NCBI GenBank assembly: GCA_028703105.1
Contig: JAQVNN010000011.1
Span: forward strand, 1-45,624
DNA length: 45,624 nucleotides
Direction of reading: 5' to 3'
Origin: Paludibacter sp.
GTDB lineage: Bacteria; Bacteroidota; Bacteroidia; Bacteroidales; Paludibacteraceae
Position numbers and translations under genes: made by a program. Under the pieces are notes generated by a model that was not told the origin of the DNA, made no database searches, and saw only the letters and a program-made list of their open reading frames with translations. The first letter of the stretch is position 1. Each line of letters begins with the position of its first letter. Shown piece after piece: positions 8,366 to 16,652 of the stretch.

Positions 8366-9643
8366 CTATTTAAACAACCTGATCTTGACAGCGTTGCTAT
8401 GTGCTTGTAATTCCTCGTTCTCGGCCATCAAGATTATGGCATTGCTTAGGTTGGTCAGGCCTTCCTTCGTAATTTCCTGGAAGGTGACTTTACGCAGGAA
8501 ACTATCCAGATTTACACCACTGTATGCTTTGGCATGACCATTAGTTGGAAGTGTGTGATTGGTACCCGATGCATAATCGCCTGCGCTTTCGGGCGTATAA
8601 TTCCCGAGAAATACCGAGCCGGCATTCACAATGTTTTCTGCAACACCCTTGTAATACCTTGTAGCAATAATCAAGTGTTCGGGTGCGTATTCGTTGGTCA
8701 TGGCAACGGCTTCTTCCATCGTACGGACAAGGATGATTTTGCTGTTTTTCAGGGCTTTTTTTGCAAAGTTCTTGCGGGGAAGCAGTTCAAGCTGCAAATC
8801 AATCTCTGCCTGTACTTTTTCAATTAGTTCTTTGTTGGTTGTTATCAGTATCGACTGACTATCAATGCCGTGTTCGGCTTGCGAAAGGAGGTCGGATGCC
8901 ACAAATGCCGGATTGGCTGTTTCGTCGGCCAGCACTTCCACTTCAGATGGACCGGCGGGCATGTCAATCGCTACACCTTTGAGCGAAACAAGTTGTTTGG
9001 CGGCGGTAACATATTGGTTGCCGGGACCGAAAATTTTATACACCTTTGGTACTGATTCCGTTCCGTAAGCCATAGCAGCAATGGCTTGTGTTCCTCCAAT
9101 TTTAAATACACGGTGAACACCGGCAACTTTAGCGGCATACAATATTGCCGGATGAATTTTTCCCTCCTTATCAGGTGGTGAGCAAAGGATGATTTCTTTG
9201 CATTCGGCAATTTGAGCCGGAATGGCCAGCATCAGTACGGTCGAAAACAAAGGAGCTGTTCCTCCGGGAATGTATAATCCCACCTTTTCAATGGCAATGG
9301 CCTTTTGCCAACAGTAAACACCCGGTGATGTCTGTATTTCTTTCAGCTCCAGTTGTTGCTCCGAGTGAAATTTCCAGATGTTTCGCTTGGCCATTTCGAT
9401 GGCTTGTTTCAGCAGTGGCGAAACTAACTTTTCGGCTGCCTCTGTCTCAGCTTTTGTTACTTCAAAGGATGCCAGCTCAACCCCATCAAATTTTCGGGTG
9501 TATGTTCTGACTGCTTCGTCGCCTTTTGTACGAACATCCTCAAGAACATGACCAACAGTTTCAAAAAGAGTTAAACTGTCGAATACCGGACGGGTAAGAA
9601 TATTTGCCCAGGTATCACGTGTTGGATAGTTGATTATTTGCAT
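8366..9643 (-). CDS. hisD: Histidinol dehydrogenase
   Basis: Zinc enzyme that oxidises L-histidinol to L-histidine with two NAD+, the last two steps of the pathway. The 425-residue protein keeps every key residue when aligned by eye to E. coli HisD with an offset of four: zinc ligands Gln255 and His258 in LLSQAEHGIDSQ, Asp356 in ESAGDYASG, His415 in LQAHSNAV, and the catalytic Glu322-His323 pair in NEYAPEHLI. The NAD-region motif VYKIFGPGNQYVTAAK (201-216) is intact. The ATG at 9643 is the only sensible start. It follows the porin gene (59-bp gap) and precedes hisC. The usual order hisG-hisD-hisC-hisB is broken here. Confidence 0.97.
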   Translation of the reverse strand: MQIINYPTRDTWANILTRPVFDSLTLFETVGHVLEDVRTKGDEAVRTYTRKFDGVELASFEVTKAETEAAEKLVSPLLKQAIEMAKRNIWKFHSEQQLELKEIQTSPGVYCWQKAIAIEKVGLYIPGGTAPLFSTVLMLAIPAQIAECKEIILCSPPDKEGKIHPAILYAAKVAGVHRVFKIGGTQAIAAMAYGTESVPKVYKIFGPGNQYVTAAKQLVSLKGVAIDMPAGPSEVEVLADETANPAFVASDLLSQAEHGIDSQSILITTNKELIEKVQAEIDLQLELLPRKNFAKKALKNSKIILVRTMEEAVAMTNEYAPEHLIIATRYYKGVAENIVNAGSVFLGNYTPESAGDYASGTNHTLPTNGHAKAYSGVNLDSFLRKVTFQEITKEGLTNLSNAIILMAENEELQAHSNAVKIRLFK

Positions 9644-9702
9644 GTTATATCGGTTTGAGTTGTTTTAATATGGTAACAAACATGGATATATTATAATGAT
9701 TG

Positions 9703-10716
9703 TCAGAATTTTACGACAAATTCAGCTACAAATTTACTGTCGGCATGACTTCCGTCTTCCCATATATAATGCTCGTAATTTAACCGGATGTCGTTGATAA
9801 ATGGCTTGTTCAGGCTGATGATTAAACCTCCTGAGATTCTGTTCCTCGCCTCATCAATTTTCATAGCAATAGTGGATGAATTCTGCACATCATATTTCAG
9901 ATTTTTAGTCATCCCTTCATACCTCAAAACGGGAGATATTTTCGTGATATTCTGCATCTTAGGTGTTTTGATATCATATTTTGCCATCATCAGGTAGCCT
10001 GTCGTATAGTTGTTTTCCAGTAAATTATTTTTACTGTAAGTCTTGAGCAGATATTCTGTTTCAAAATGAAAGTCCTGATATTCAAAACTGATGCCGGCGT
10101 TGTAATAGGTCATTCTGATTGAATCCGGACTGATGGTGTTGGCATTCAATGAAAACTGAACAGGTTTATCCGGAAAAAGCACCATGCGTGTTGCATAACT
10201 TAGTTCTTTTAATTGCAGTGTTTTGTCTTGCGTGTAAAGGCCAAGTCCGTTGTAAATTCCCAATGTCAAATTGAAAGGTACTGCTCTTTCATTCCAAAAA
10301 TTAAAAGAGATTCCTACATCCCGCAGGTTGGTTAACTGTTTTCCCATAAACGACCTGTTTGCAAAATAATACTGATATGGAGAACGCAAGTTATCAGTGC
10401 TGAAAGGTACTTTTTGCTGACCGATAGTGAAACTGCACCAATCAAGTGTCTGTAGTTTCACATAAGCATCCAACATGCGTGTTTTTCCTTCATCCGAAAG
10501 ATCAATTTCTGCTTTATAGGCAGCAATCGGGGAGATGTTTCCCCTGACGCTGAACCTGGCGTTGCGAATCTGAAAACGATGTTCGTCTGATTCGGTAAAA
10601 TATTCATATTTTCCACGGATGGTACCATCAATTTTAGGGGTATAATCGCTTTTTTCCTGAGCAATCAATTGAAAACAATTTAGTAGTACGAGGAAGATGA
10701 ATGTTTTTTTAATCAT
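9703..10716 (-). CDS. OprO/OprP-like outer-membrane porin
   Basis: A 337-residue outer-membrane beta-barrel of the phosphate-selective porin O/P family. The signal peptide is residues 1-19 (MIKKTFIFLVLLNCFQLIA, then QEKSD). Family features are clear: an N-terminal strand ending FQIRNARFSVRG, the shared KAEIDLSDEGKTRMLDAYVK turn, FTIGQQKVPFS with RSPYQYYFANRS after it, and LRDVGISFNFW. The protein ends in alternating hydrophobic strands finishing FVAEFVVKF, with the terminal Phe expected for BAM recognition. It probably passes anions such as phosphate or pyrophosphate; substrate choice cannot be read here. The start is 10 bp past the HAD gene stop, so the two are probably co-transcribed. Confidence 0.88.
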   Translation of the reverse strand: MIKKTFIFLVLLNCFQLIAQEKSDYTPKIDGTIRGKYEYFTESDEHRFQIRNARFSVRGNISPIAAYKAEIDLSDEGKTRMLDAYVKLQTLDWCSFTIGQQKVPFSTDNLRSPYQYYFANRSFMGKQLTNLRDVGISFNFWNERAVPFNLTLGIYNGLGLYTQDKTLQLKELSYATRMVLFPDKPVQFSLNANTISPDSIRMTYYNAGISFEYQDFHFETEYLLKTYSKNNLLENNYTTGYLMMAKYDIKTPKMQNITKISPVLRYEGMTKNLKYDVQNSSTIAMKIDEARNRISGGLIISLNKPFINDIRLNYEHYIWEDGSHADSKFVAEFVVKF

Positions 10717-10726
10717 ATTTTAAAAA

Positions 10727-11470
10727 CTAATGAGTAACTAATACAGAACAAGCATAAAAATCATCCCATTTTTCGAAAAGCTCCTGCATTCCTCTTATTA
10801 AAACCACGTTTGCACCATTGGCTGAAAGTACTTCCGGATCAAGGGGACCGGTATTGACGGCAATGGTAAATAAACCGGCAGCTACGGATGATTCAACTCC
10901 AAGAGGAGCATTCTCTATCACAACTACTTCCCAGGGCTTCAGTCCCGATTTGTTCAGGGCTTTCAGGTATGGCTCGGGAGAAGGTTTTCCCCGCTTTACA
11001 TCGAATGCTGTTACCATCCTGTCTTTTACAAAGATATCCGGGAAATAATCATCAAGACTGTTTATCAGCGTCGGCTGGCCGGATCCGGTAACCAAATAAA
11101 TTGCCAATTCTTGTTGTTTTATTTTATTAAGCAATTCAGTTGAACGGGGCATGGCTAATATTGGTCCTAGCGTTTCCAGGTGTTGTGTTTTTATTTCGTA
11201 TATAGATTCTTGTTCCTCTACCGTAGCAACCCGTCCGAAAGCTCTCATATAGGCGCTGTTGATGGTGTCATGTCCCACACGACCTTCATTCATGTAGGCT
11301 TCCTCAATTGTAAACGGGATACTCAAATCGTTCATAGTTCTTACCCACGCTTTTGCATGATTTTCCATCGAGTCGAGTAAAACACCATCCATGTCGAAAA
11401 AGACCGCTTTTAATTGAAATTCAGGATAATTTTTTTCTTGAATAAAATTTTTAATTTCAGAGAAAAACAT
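10727..11470 (-). CDS. HAD-superfamily phosphatase/phosphomutase (beta-PGM-like)
   Basis: A 247-residue soluble HAD hydrolase. Motif I is DMDGVLLDS with nucleophile Asp26 and acid/base Asp28; motif II is LVTGSG (Thr128/Ser130); motif III Lys162 lies in KRGKPSPEPY; motif IV is VVIENAPLGVES, where Glu186-Asn187 replace the more common Glu-Asp. A helical cap (residues ~38-105) includes the motif GHDTI. This pattern fits the beta-phosphoglucomutase/phosphatase subgroup. A sugar phosphate is the likely substrate but not certain. A TATCTTTG box lies 13 bp upstream of the coding region on the same strand. The gene leads a minus-strand run HAD-porin-hisD-hisC. Confidence 0.88.
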   Translation of the reverse strand: MFFSEIKNFIQEKNYPEFQLKAVFFDMDGVLLDSMENHAKAWVRTMNDLSIPFTIEEAYMNEGRVGHDTINSAYMRAFGRVATVEEQESIYEIKTQHLETLGPILAMPRSTELLNKIKQQELAIYLVTGSGQPTLINSLDDYFPDIFVKDRMVTAFDVKRGKPSPEPYLKALNKSGLKPWEVVVIENAPLGVESSVAAGLFTIAVNTGPLDPEVLSANGANVVLIRGMQELFEKWDDFYACSVLVTH

Positions 11471-11489
11471 GTAATAATTTTTTTTCTTG

Positions 11490-11497
11490 CAAAGATA
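11490..11497 (-). promoter_or_regulatory. Putative -7 box (TATCTTTG) for the HAD-porin run
   Basis: Reads TATCTTTG on the minus strand, a full match to the Bacteroidota TAnnTTTG -7 consensus, and would start transcription about 13 nt before the HAD ATG at 11470. The -33 position is weak (TTAG at 19-nt spacing). Confidence 0.5.
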
Positions 11498-11563
11498 CTT
11501 ATTTTCACTTTAAATTCTAATAAAAATACGTTCCCCGTTCTTTTATTATTGAAAAAAACTTTG

Positions 11564-11571
11564 TACTTTTG
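11564..11571 (+). promoter_or_regulatory. Putative -7 box (TACTTTTG) for tRNA-Pro
   Basis: TACTTTTG matches the Bacteroidota TAnnTTTG consensus and lies 16 nt upstream of the tRNA 5' end, a spacing that fits a short 5' leader. The -33 region is T-rich without an exact TTTG at 19 nt. Confidence 0.55.
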
Positions 11572-11587
11572 CCACTCGAAATAAAAT

Positions 11588-11660
11588 CGGGGTGTGGCGC
11601 AGTTGGTAGCGCGCTACGTTCGGGACGTAGAGGTCGCAAGTTCGAGTCTTGTCACCCCGA
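11588..11660 (+). tRNA. tRNA-Pro (anticodon CGG)
   Basis: A 73-nt cloverleaf: acceptor CGGGGTG/CACCCCG, D arm GCGC..GCGC, anticodon stem CTACG/CGTAG with loop TTCGGGA (anticodon CGG, reading CCG), T arm GCAAG-TTCGAGT-CTTGT with one G-T pair, and discriminator A. The 3' CCA is not encoded (CTT follows). It stands alone between the divergent HAD gene and the lipoprotein gene. Confidence 0.96.
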
Positions 11661-11717
11661 CTTTTTTGAAAGCTTATATAACATCTCGATTTTAATTCTG
11701 TTGGATCGGGATAAAAA

Positions 11718-12245
11718 ATGAATATTATGAAAAAGCATTTGTGGGTACTTCTTGTTATGTTTCCGGTTTTCTTTTTTGCATCCTGTGACTTATCCGGAGA
11801 GTCAAATTATTCTCCCAATATTATTTTTTTGCGCCCTGTTGCTAACAATCAGGATACACTTCAAATTGATTTTATAAAAGGCGAAGGTCCTGTCATGGAT
11901 ACCATTCAGGTAGGAGATACGGTAATGTTTTATATCCGGCTCATAGCTTATTCTAACCGGCTTACGGCTTTTAGTTTAAAACATTTGCCGGCTGAAGCTT
12001 CAACCTTGCTGTTGCCACCGGTCAGCAAGATGGATTCATTGTTTAATTCACAATCGGATTATGATAAGGGCGATTTTTACATGGATCCGCTTTATTCTAT
12101 CTTGGACATGTCGTTTCGTTATGTAGCGCTCACCCCCTCGCTGGATGCAAAACTCGATTTTATGGTGGTCTCTGATGCCAATTTTGAAGGTGGACAGGGT
12201 TCTAATACAACTCAGATTAGACTTAAAACACCTATCAAACCCTGA
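11718..12245 (+). CDS. Putative lipoprotein of unknown function
   Basis: A 175-residue secreted protein. The N-terminus MNIMKKHLWVLLVMFPVFFFASC is a lipoprotein signal; the lipobox FASC gives the lipidated Cys at residue 23 (20 if translation starts at the second ATG, 11727). The mature part is short and beta-rich, with DTLQIDFIKGEGPVMDTIQVGDTV and a threonine/serine-rich C-terminal strand (GGQGSNTTQIRLKTPI). I recognise no catalytic motif or named domain; similar small DUF-type lipoproteins are common in Bacteroidales. It begins 57 bp after tRNA-Pro and ends 4 bp from the convergent rsmD stop codon, so there is almost no room for separate terminators. Confidence 0.72.
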   Translation: MNIMKKHLWVLLVMFPVFFFASCDLSGESNYSPNIIFLRPVANNQDTLQIDFIKGEGPVMDTIQVGDTVMFYIRLIAYSNRLTAFSLKHLPAEASTLLLPPVSKMDSLFNSQSDYDKGDFYMDPLYSILDMSFRYVALTPSLDAKLDFMVVSDANFEGGQGSNTTQIRLKTPIKP

Positions 12246-12249
12246 TTAT

Positions 12250-12795
12250 TCAGTCAGGATTACTTTTACTGAAGAAGCTGAAATTGACGTTGCCATATTT
12301 TTTGTGAAAGAGAAAGAAAGGATGGGACTCAAATTCCTGTTTACGTGAATGTTCCAAAATAAATAATCCATCTTCAGACAGTAAGTCATATTTAAACACT
12401 ATGTCAGGAAGTTCTGAAAGTCTTTCCAAATCGTAAGGTGGATCTGCAAAAATCAAATCAAATTTAACGTGACATTCGGGAATAAACCTGAAAACATCTG
12501 CTTTGTGGAGGATTAAATTGTCAATTTTCAACTCCTGACATACTTTACGGATAAACGTGCCGTGTTTTTCGTTTTGTTCAACCGCAATTACTTCAAGACA
12601 GTCGCGTGAGATGAACTCAAACCCGATACTGCCTGTTCCGGCAAATAAATCAAGCATACGGATGTCTTCAAAATCTATCCGGTTGCTTAACAGGTTAAAC
12701 AATCCTTCTTTTGCAAAATCAGTCGTAGGCCGGGCTGAGATTTTTGTGCTTGCCTGAATGCGTCTTCCTTTGAATTTTCCACTGATTATTCTCAT
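12250..12795 (-). CDS. rsmD: 16S rRNA m2G966 methyltransferase
   Basis: SAM-dependent methyltransferase that modifies G966 of 16S rRNA. The 181-residue protein begins with the family signature MRIISGKFKGRRI and continues ARPTTDFAKEGLFNLL (21-36). The SAM-binding motif I is DLFAGTGSIGFE (49-60), the acidic AVEQNEK (71-77) would bind the SAM ribose, and the catalytic motif IV is DPPYDL (118-123). Length matches E. coli RsmD. The ATG overlaps the stop of the upstream DUF3822 gene by four bases (ATGA), implying translational coupling, a pairing common in Bacteroidota. Confidence 0.95.
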   Translation of the reverse strand: MRIISGKFKGRRIQASTKISARPTTDFAKEGLFNLLSNRIDFEDIRMLDLFAGTGSIGFEFISRDCLEVIAVEQNEKHGTFIRKVCQELKIDNLILHKADVFRFIPECHVKFDLIFADPPYDLERLSELPDIVFKYDLLSEDGLFILEHSRKQEFESHPFFLFHKKYGNVNFSFFSKSNPD

Positions 12796-13520
12796 AAGCC
12801 GGATGGTATGTTTTTACATTTTACATGCGGGAAATAGTCTTTCAGGAGTTTCTCAGAAAAAAACGCGGTGTTGTCATCACGGTAAATTTCAACTCCGGCC
12901 GTTTCGTGGTTGAGTGGTAAATGATGCAACATATTCAGCACGTGGTAAACAATGTCTTCTCCCGTTTGGTACTGATAGTTGTTAAGTAATAGTATGCTGT
13001 TGTTCTGACAGGCAAGACAGTCAATTTGTTTAGATCTTACCCAAACGGCAATTTTTTCCTCTTTTCCCTGATGTTCTTCTTCCAGGAGCTGATGCAGGTG
13101 GTGTTGAACTGTCATCAGAGGGTAAACAGCCCGGAGGGATTTGATAATGTGTTTGTCGAATGCATATATAAGTACATAACCCCGGTGCTTGTAATGCGTG
13201 TGAAAAATCTGGTGTGAACCGGGTAAAGCCGGGTGATGAAGTCTTAAAAAATCCTCATTTTTTTCAGGCTTAAAAAGTGCTTCAGGAATCAGAGTGTAGT
13301 ATTCACTCTCAACAATCAATGTTACAGACTGACACGCAGGTTGCGATGCCTGAAGAGCAGAAAAGAGTTCTTCTATGCCGGCATGTCCGGCAAGATTTTC
13401 ATGCGTTTGCTGTACAGAAGATATGATTTCTTCATTTTCATTGTAAACAAACAAAGAAAATCCATCCGGATGCATCCGGATGGATAAATTATATTGTTTG
13501 TCAACGAGGTTTGAATGCAT
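12792..13520 (-). CDS. DUF3822 family protein
   Basis: A 242-residue cytoplasmic protein that I recognise as DUF3822, found mostly in Bacteroidota beside rsmD. There is no signal peptide. It shows two similar halves: NLSIRMHPDGFSLFVYN with VTLIVESEYYTLIPEALF, then EKIAVWVRSKQIDCLACQNN with FQTGED-like YQTGEDIVYHVLNML. This order of a beta-sheet half, a helix, then a second half with a G-E-D turn recalls the actin-like ATPase fold of PilM/GspL, but no phosphate-binding motif is obvious, so that link is inference. It overlaps rsmD by 4 bp and follows the pilin-like gene at 13539 by 18 bp. Molecular function is unknown. Confidence 0.8.
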   Translation of the reverse strand: MHSNLVDKQYNLSIRMHPDGFSLFVYNENEEIISSVQQTHENLAGHAGIEELFSALQASQPACQSVTLIVESEYYTLIPEALFKPEKNEDFLRLHHPALPGSHQIFHTHYKHRGYVLIYAFDKHIIKSLRAVYPLMTVQHHLHQLLEEEHQGKEEKIAVWVRSKQIDCLACQNNSILLLNNYQYQTGEDIVYHVLNMLHHLPLNHETAGVEIYRDDNTAFFSEKLLKDYFPHVKCKNIPSGL

Positions 13521-13538
13521 ATCTCCCCGTGTAATGAA

Positions 13539-14222
13539 TTATTCCCAATTGCCGGCAAAATTGTTGGGTTCATTTGCTGCACCTACTTTTACGCCGGGAT
13601 ATTTTTCTAATTTTTCCTGTAAATCAATCAGGTTTAATGTTTCCTGCCGGTTTACATCGAGAAGGAATGTTTTGTATGGAGCACGGATTTCACATAGTGG
13701 AATAGATATACCGTTTGAGCTGACATATCCGTTGTTTAATTCCATTTCAAATTCGACTTGTTCAGAGTAGGGAATGTATTTTATCTTCTCAAGAGCTTCT
13801 GCGCTGAGATCGTCAGCATACAGCGCTTGAAGAAGTGGTACTGTTGTTGTATCACGCCGGAAACCTTCCAGGCCGTTTTCAATGATTTCACGTTTGTTAC
13901 CCCTGCGGACAATGGCGGCAGCTTTTGCTTCGGTCAGACCAGCCAGAAGTTGAGCGTCGGTTAAAACACCTTCTTTAAGAACCATTTTCTTTCTACCAGT
14001 CTTGATAAATGTGATGAGTGAATCCAGACTGCTGGTATAATAACCTTTTTGATCCCTGTGCTCAATCTGCGCAGTTCTTAAATTGATAAGCGTTTGAATT
14101 ACATTTTTTTCTCTTTCTGCTCTTATTTTTTCAAATCGGATGGGTGTTAAAACACTCATGAAGCAAAAATAAGTTAGTACAGCAATGGCTGCAAACAGTA
14201 GAGTTTTGATTGTTGTTTTCAT
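13539..14222 (-). CDS. Single-TM protein with pseudopilin-like N-terminal region
   Basis: A 227-residue protein of no named family that I can recall. An N-terminal hydrophobic helix (residues ~7-27, LLFAAIAVLTYFCFMSVL) is followed by RFEKIRAEREKNVIQTLINLR, TAQIEHRDQKGYYTSSLDSLITF: a long charged helix leading to AQ-x-x-x-x-x-x-x-G-Y-Y and a short strand, the layout of type II/IV pseudopilins such as GspG. No canonical G-F-x-x-x-x-E prepilin cleavage site is visible. The remainder is mixed alpha/beta, ending NEPNNFAGNWE. It is the first of three tightly spaced genes (this, DUF3822, rsmD). The pseudopilin resemblance is by eye only. Confidence 0.65.
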   Translation of the reverse strand: MKTTIKTLLFAAIAVLTYFCFMSVLTPIRFEKIRAEREKNVIQTLINLRTAQIEHRDQKGYYTSSLDSLITFIKTGRKKMVLKEGVLTDAQLLAGLTEAKAAAIVRRGNKREIIENGLEGFRRDTTTVPLLQALYADDLSAEALEKIKYIPYSEQVEFEMELNNGYVSSNGISIPLCEIRAPYKTFLLDVNRQETLNLIDLQEKLEKYPGVKVGAANEPNNFAGNWE

Positions 14223-14417
14223 CTATTTGAATTTATTGTATTTAGCTGAACCAGTTAACCTTGTTTTCTGTACTTTTTCAGCATGCAAATTTAAAAAGAA
14301 AATCCAATCTTCCCAATAATCTGCACGGTTTTTTTGATTTATTTTATCTTAGATGTTATATTTATTTATTTTCTTCAAAAAAAAAGACATTGAATCTCCT
14401 ACTTTACAAATCTGTCG

Positions 14418-14425
14418 TATATTTG
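14418..14425 (+). promoter_or_regulatory. Putative -7 box (TATATTTG) for relA
   Basis: TATATTTG fits TAnnTTTG and lies 34 nt upstream of the relA ATG, giving a leader of about 28 nt. No exact -33 box at 19-nt spacing; a TTG occurs at 14390-14392. Confidence 0.45.
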
Positions 14426-14459
14426 CATAACGCAGATTTCGCAATTTAATTTTTTCTTT

Positions 14460-16652
14460 ATGCCTGTGATATTTAACCAATCCAGTGTTGCTCAGTCTTA
14501 TATGCGTTTCCTGAAATTACATGGGAATATTTTTTCCTATGATGAAAGAAAGGAAATTAAAGGTCTTTATAAGCAACACTTCCGGCAGACATCCACATCA
14601 GTGTCGTATCCGGACGATCCGGTTCTGTATAAATTAGCTGTTGCCGAAATTATAATCGATGAAGTTGGTCTTGGAAAAACAGCGGTACTCGCGTTCTTGT
14701 TTCATGAGCTGGTAAGAGATAAAAAGCTCAGTGTCGATGAGATAGAGCGAAAATTCAACGTACCTGTAGGATTGTTGATTTCGGGTTTGTTGCGGGTACG
14801 AGAGCTTTATGCTAAAAGCACATCACTTGAATCAGAAAATTTCAGAAAACTTTTGCTGACTTTTGCCGAAGACGTTCGTGTGATATTGATTATGATCGCT
14901 GAACAGATGCAAATAATGCGGACACTGCAGGGGTACCCGGAAGAGGAACGCCAGAGTATTGCCCGGGAATGTTCTTTCTTGTATGCACCTCTTGCTCACA
15001 GGATGGGTTTGTATGCGATTAAAACGGAGCTCGAGGATTTGTCCCTGAAATACACCAACCGGGAAATATATTCGGAAATTGCGCAGAAACTGAATGAAAC
15101 AAAAAGGTCCAGGGATAAATACATACGTGAGTTTATCCAACCACTCAAAGAAAAGTTGTCTGGTATGGGGTATGATTTTTCCATCAAGGGTCGTACTAAA
15201 TCCATCCATTCAATTTACAATAAAATAAAAAAACAAAACACGGCGTTTGAGAATATCTACGATTTATTCGCGATAAGGATTATTTTTGATGTCCCGCCGG
15301 AGAAAGAAAAAGCAGTTTGCTGGCAGGCATATTCCGTGGTGGCAGATATGTATCAGCCGAATCCGAAACGTTTGCGTGACTGGCTTTCCATTCCCAAATC
15401 GAACGGTTATGAAAGTTTGCATACTACGGTACTCGGTCCGCAAAATAAATGGGTTGAAGTGCAGATTCGTACCACGAGAATGGATGAGGTGGCAGAAAAA
15501 GGATTGGCTGCCCACTGGAAATACAAAGGAATCAAAGGCGATTCCGGAATGGATGAATGGTTAAAGAATGTCCGCGAAATCTTAGAAAATCCGGAATTAA
15601 ATGCCATTGATTTCATGGATGAATTTAAGCTGAATCTGTATGAAGAGGAAGTTTTTGTGTTTACTCCCAACGGAGATTTGCATAAGCTGCCGAAAGGAGC
15701 TACGGCTCTTGATTTTGCATTTTCTATTCATTCTGCTTTGGGCACTAAGTGCGTGGGAGCAAAGGTAAACGGAAGAAATATGCCTATCAAGTACGTGTTG
15801 CATAATGGCGATCAGGTAGAAGTACTCACTTCTCCGACTCAAAAGCCGAATCAGTCGTGGTTGAAAATTGTGACCACTTCAAAAGCCCGGAATAAAATCC
15901 GTCAAGCGATGAAAGAAATTGAGTTTAAAGATGCTGAACTTGGCCGGGAAATACTGATACGCAGGTTTAAAAATTGGAAGATAGAGTTCGAAGAAGGGAG
16001 AATTTCCAAGTTGGCCAGAAAAAAAGGCTATAAAACGGTTAGCGATTTTTATCAGGCATTAGCTTCCGGCAGACTTGATATCCTCGAGGTAAGGGATGGC
16101 TATATCGAAATTGAAAAGAAAGAGTCTTTTGAGATTCCGGTAGAAACACGAAGTGCCGAAAATTTCAGTAAAGAAGCTCCTGTCCCAGATACTACCGGTA
16201 AGGAGGATGTACTGATAATTGGCCGCGATTTAAAAAACGTGGACTTCAAATTAGCCAAGTGTTGCAATCCGATTTACGGTGATGATGTGTTTGGTTTTGT
16301 GTCTGTGTCGGGAGGAATAAAAATTCACCGGAGTGACTGTCCCAATGCGCCGCAAATGATTGCCCGTTTTGGTTACAGGATTGTAAGAGCACGCTGGTCG
16401 GGCAAATCTGCCGGTTCTCAGTATCCGATAACACTTCGCATTGTGGGGCACGATGATATCGGGATTGTAGCCAATATTACATCGTTGATTTCAAAGGAGA
16501 AGCAGGTTACCTTACGTTCAATTTCCATCGATTCAAATGCCGGACTTTTTCAGGGAAATCTGACCATCATGGTAAGTGACAATAAGGAACTGGACATGAT
16601 GGTGAAAAAAATCAGTCAGGTAAAGGGTGTTAAACATGTTTTGAGGAGCTGA
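14460..16652 (+). CDS. relA: RelA-type (p)ppGpp synthetase with degenerate hydrolase domain
   Basis: A 730-residue long RelA/SpoT homolog that makes the stringent-response alarmone (p)ppGpp from GTP/GDP and ATP on stalled ribosomes. Order: HD-like domain (~50-155), synthetase (~240-355), TGS (~397-458), then C-terminal zinc-finger-like (LAKCCNPIYGDDV) and ACT domains. The synthetase is intact: GRTKS (244-248), Asp268 in IYDLFAIR, NGYESLH (315-321), and Glu333 in VEVQIRT. The hydrolase is not: the His-Asp pair is His82-Glu83, the usual ED is Arg86-Asp87, the LADRLHNM segment reads IAEQMQIM (148-152 region), and the first metal His is Tyr57. It is therefore predicted to synthesise only. Its 3' end overlaps rlmN by 23 bp on the opposite strand. 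Confidence 0.93.
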   Translation: MPVIFNQSSVAQSYMRFLKLHGNIFSYDERKEIKGLYKQHFRQTSTSVSYPDDPVLYKLAVAEIIIDEVGLGKTAVLAFLFHELVRDKKLSVDEIERKFNVPVGLLISGLLRVRELYAKSTSLESENFRKLLLTFAEDVRVILIMIAEQMQIMRTLQGYPEEERQSIARECSFLYAPLAHRMGLYAIKTELEDLSLKYTNREIYSEIAQKLNETKRSRDKYIREFIQPLKEKLSGMGYDFSIKGRTKSIHSIYNKIKKQNTAFENIYDLFAIRIIFDVPPEKEKAVCWQAYSVVADMYQPNPKRLRDWLSIPKSNGYESLHTTVLGPQNKWVEVQIRTTRMDEVAEKGLAAHWKYKGIKGDSGMDEWLKNVREILENPELNAIDFMDEFKLNLYEEEVFVFTPNGDLHKLPKGATALDFAFSIHSALGTKCVGAKVNGRNMPIKYVLHNGDQVEVLTSPTQKPNQSWLKIVTTSKARNKIRQAMKEIEFKDAELGREILIRRFKNWKIEFEEGRISKLARKKGYKTVSDFYQALASGRLDILEVRDGYIEIEKKESFEIPVETRSAENFSKEAPVPDTTGKEDVLIIGRDLKNVDFKLAKCCNPIYGDDVFGFVSVSGGIKIHRSDCPNAPQMIARFGYRIVRARWSGKSAGSQYPITLRIVGHDDIGIVANITSLISKEKQVTLRSISIDSNAGLFQGNLTIMVSDNKELDMMVKKISQVKGVKHVLRS

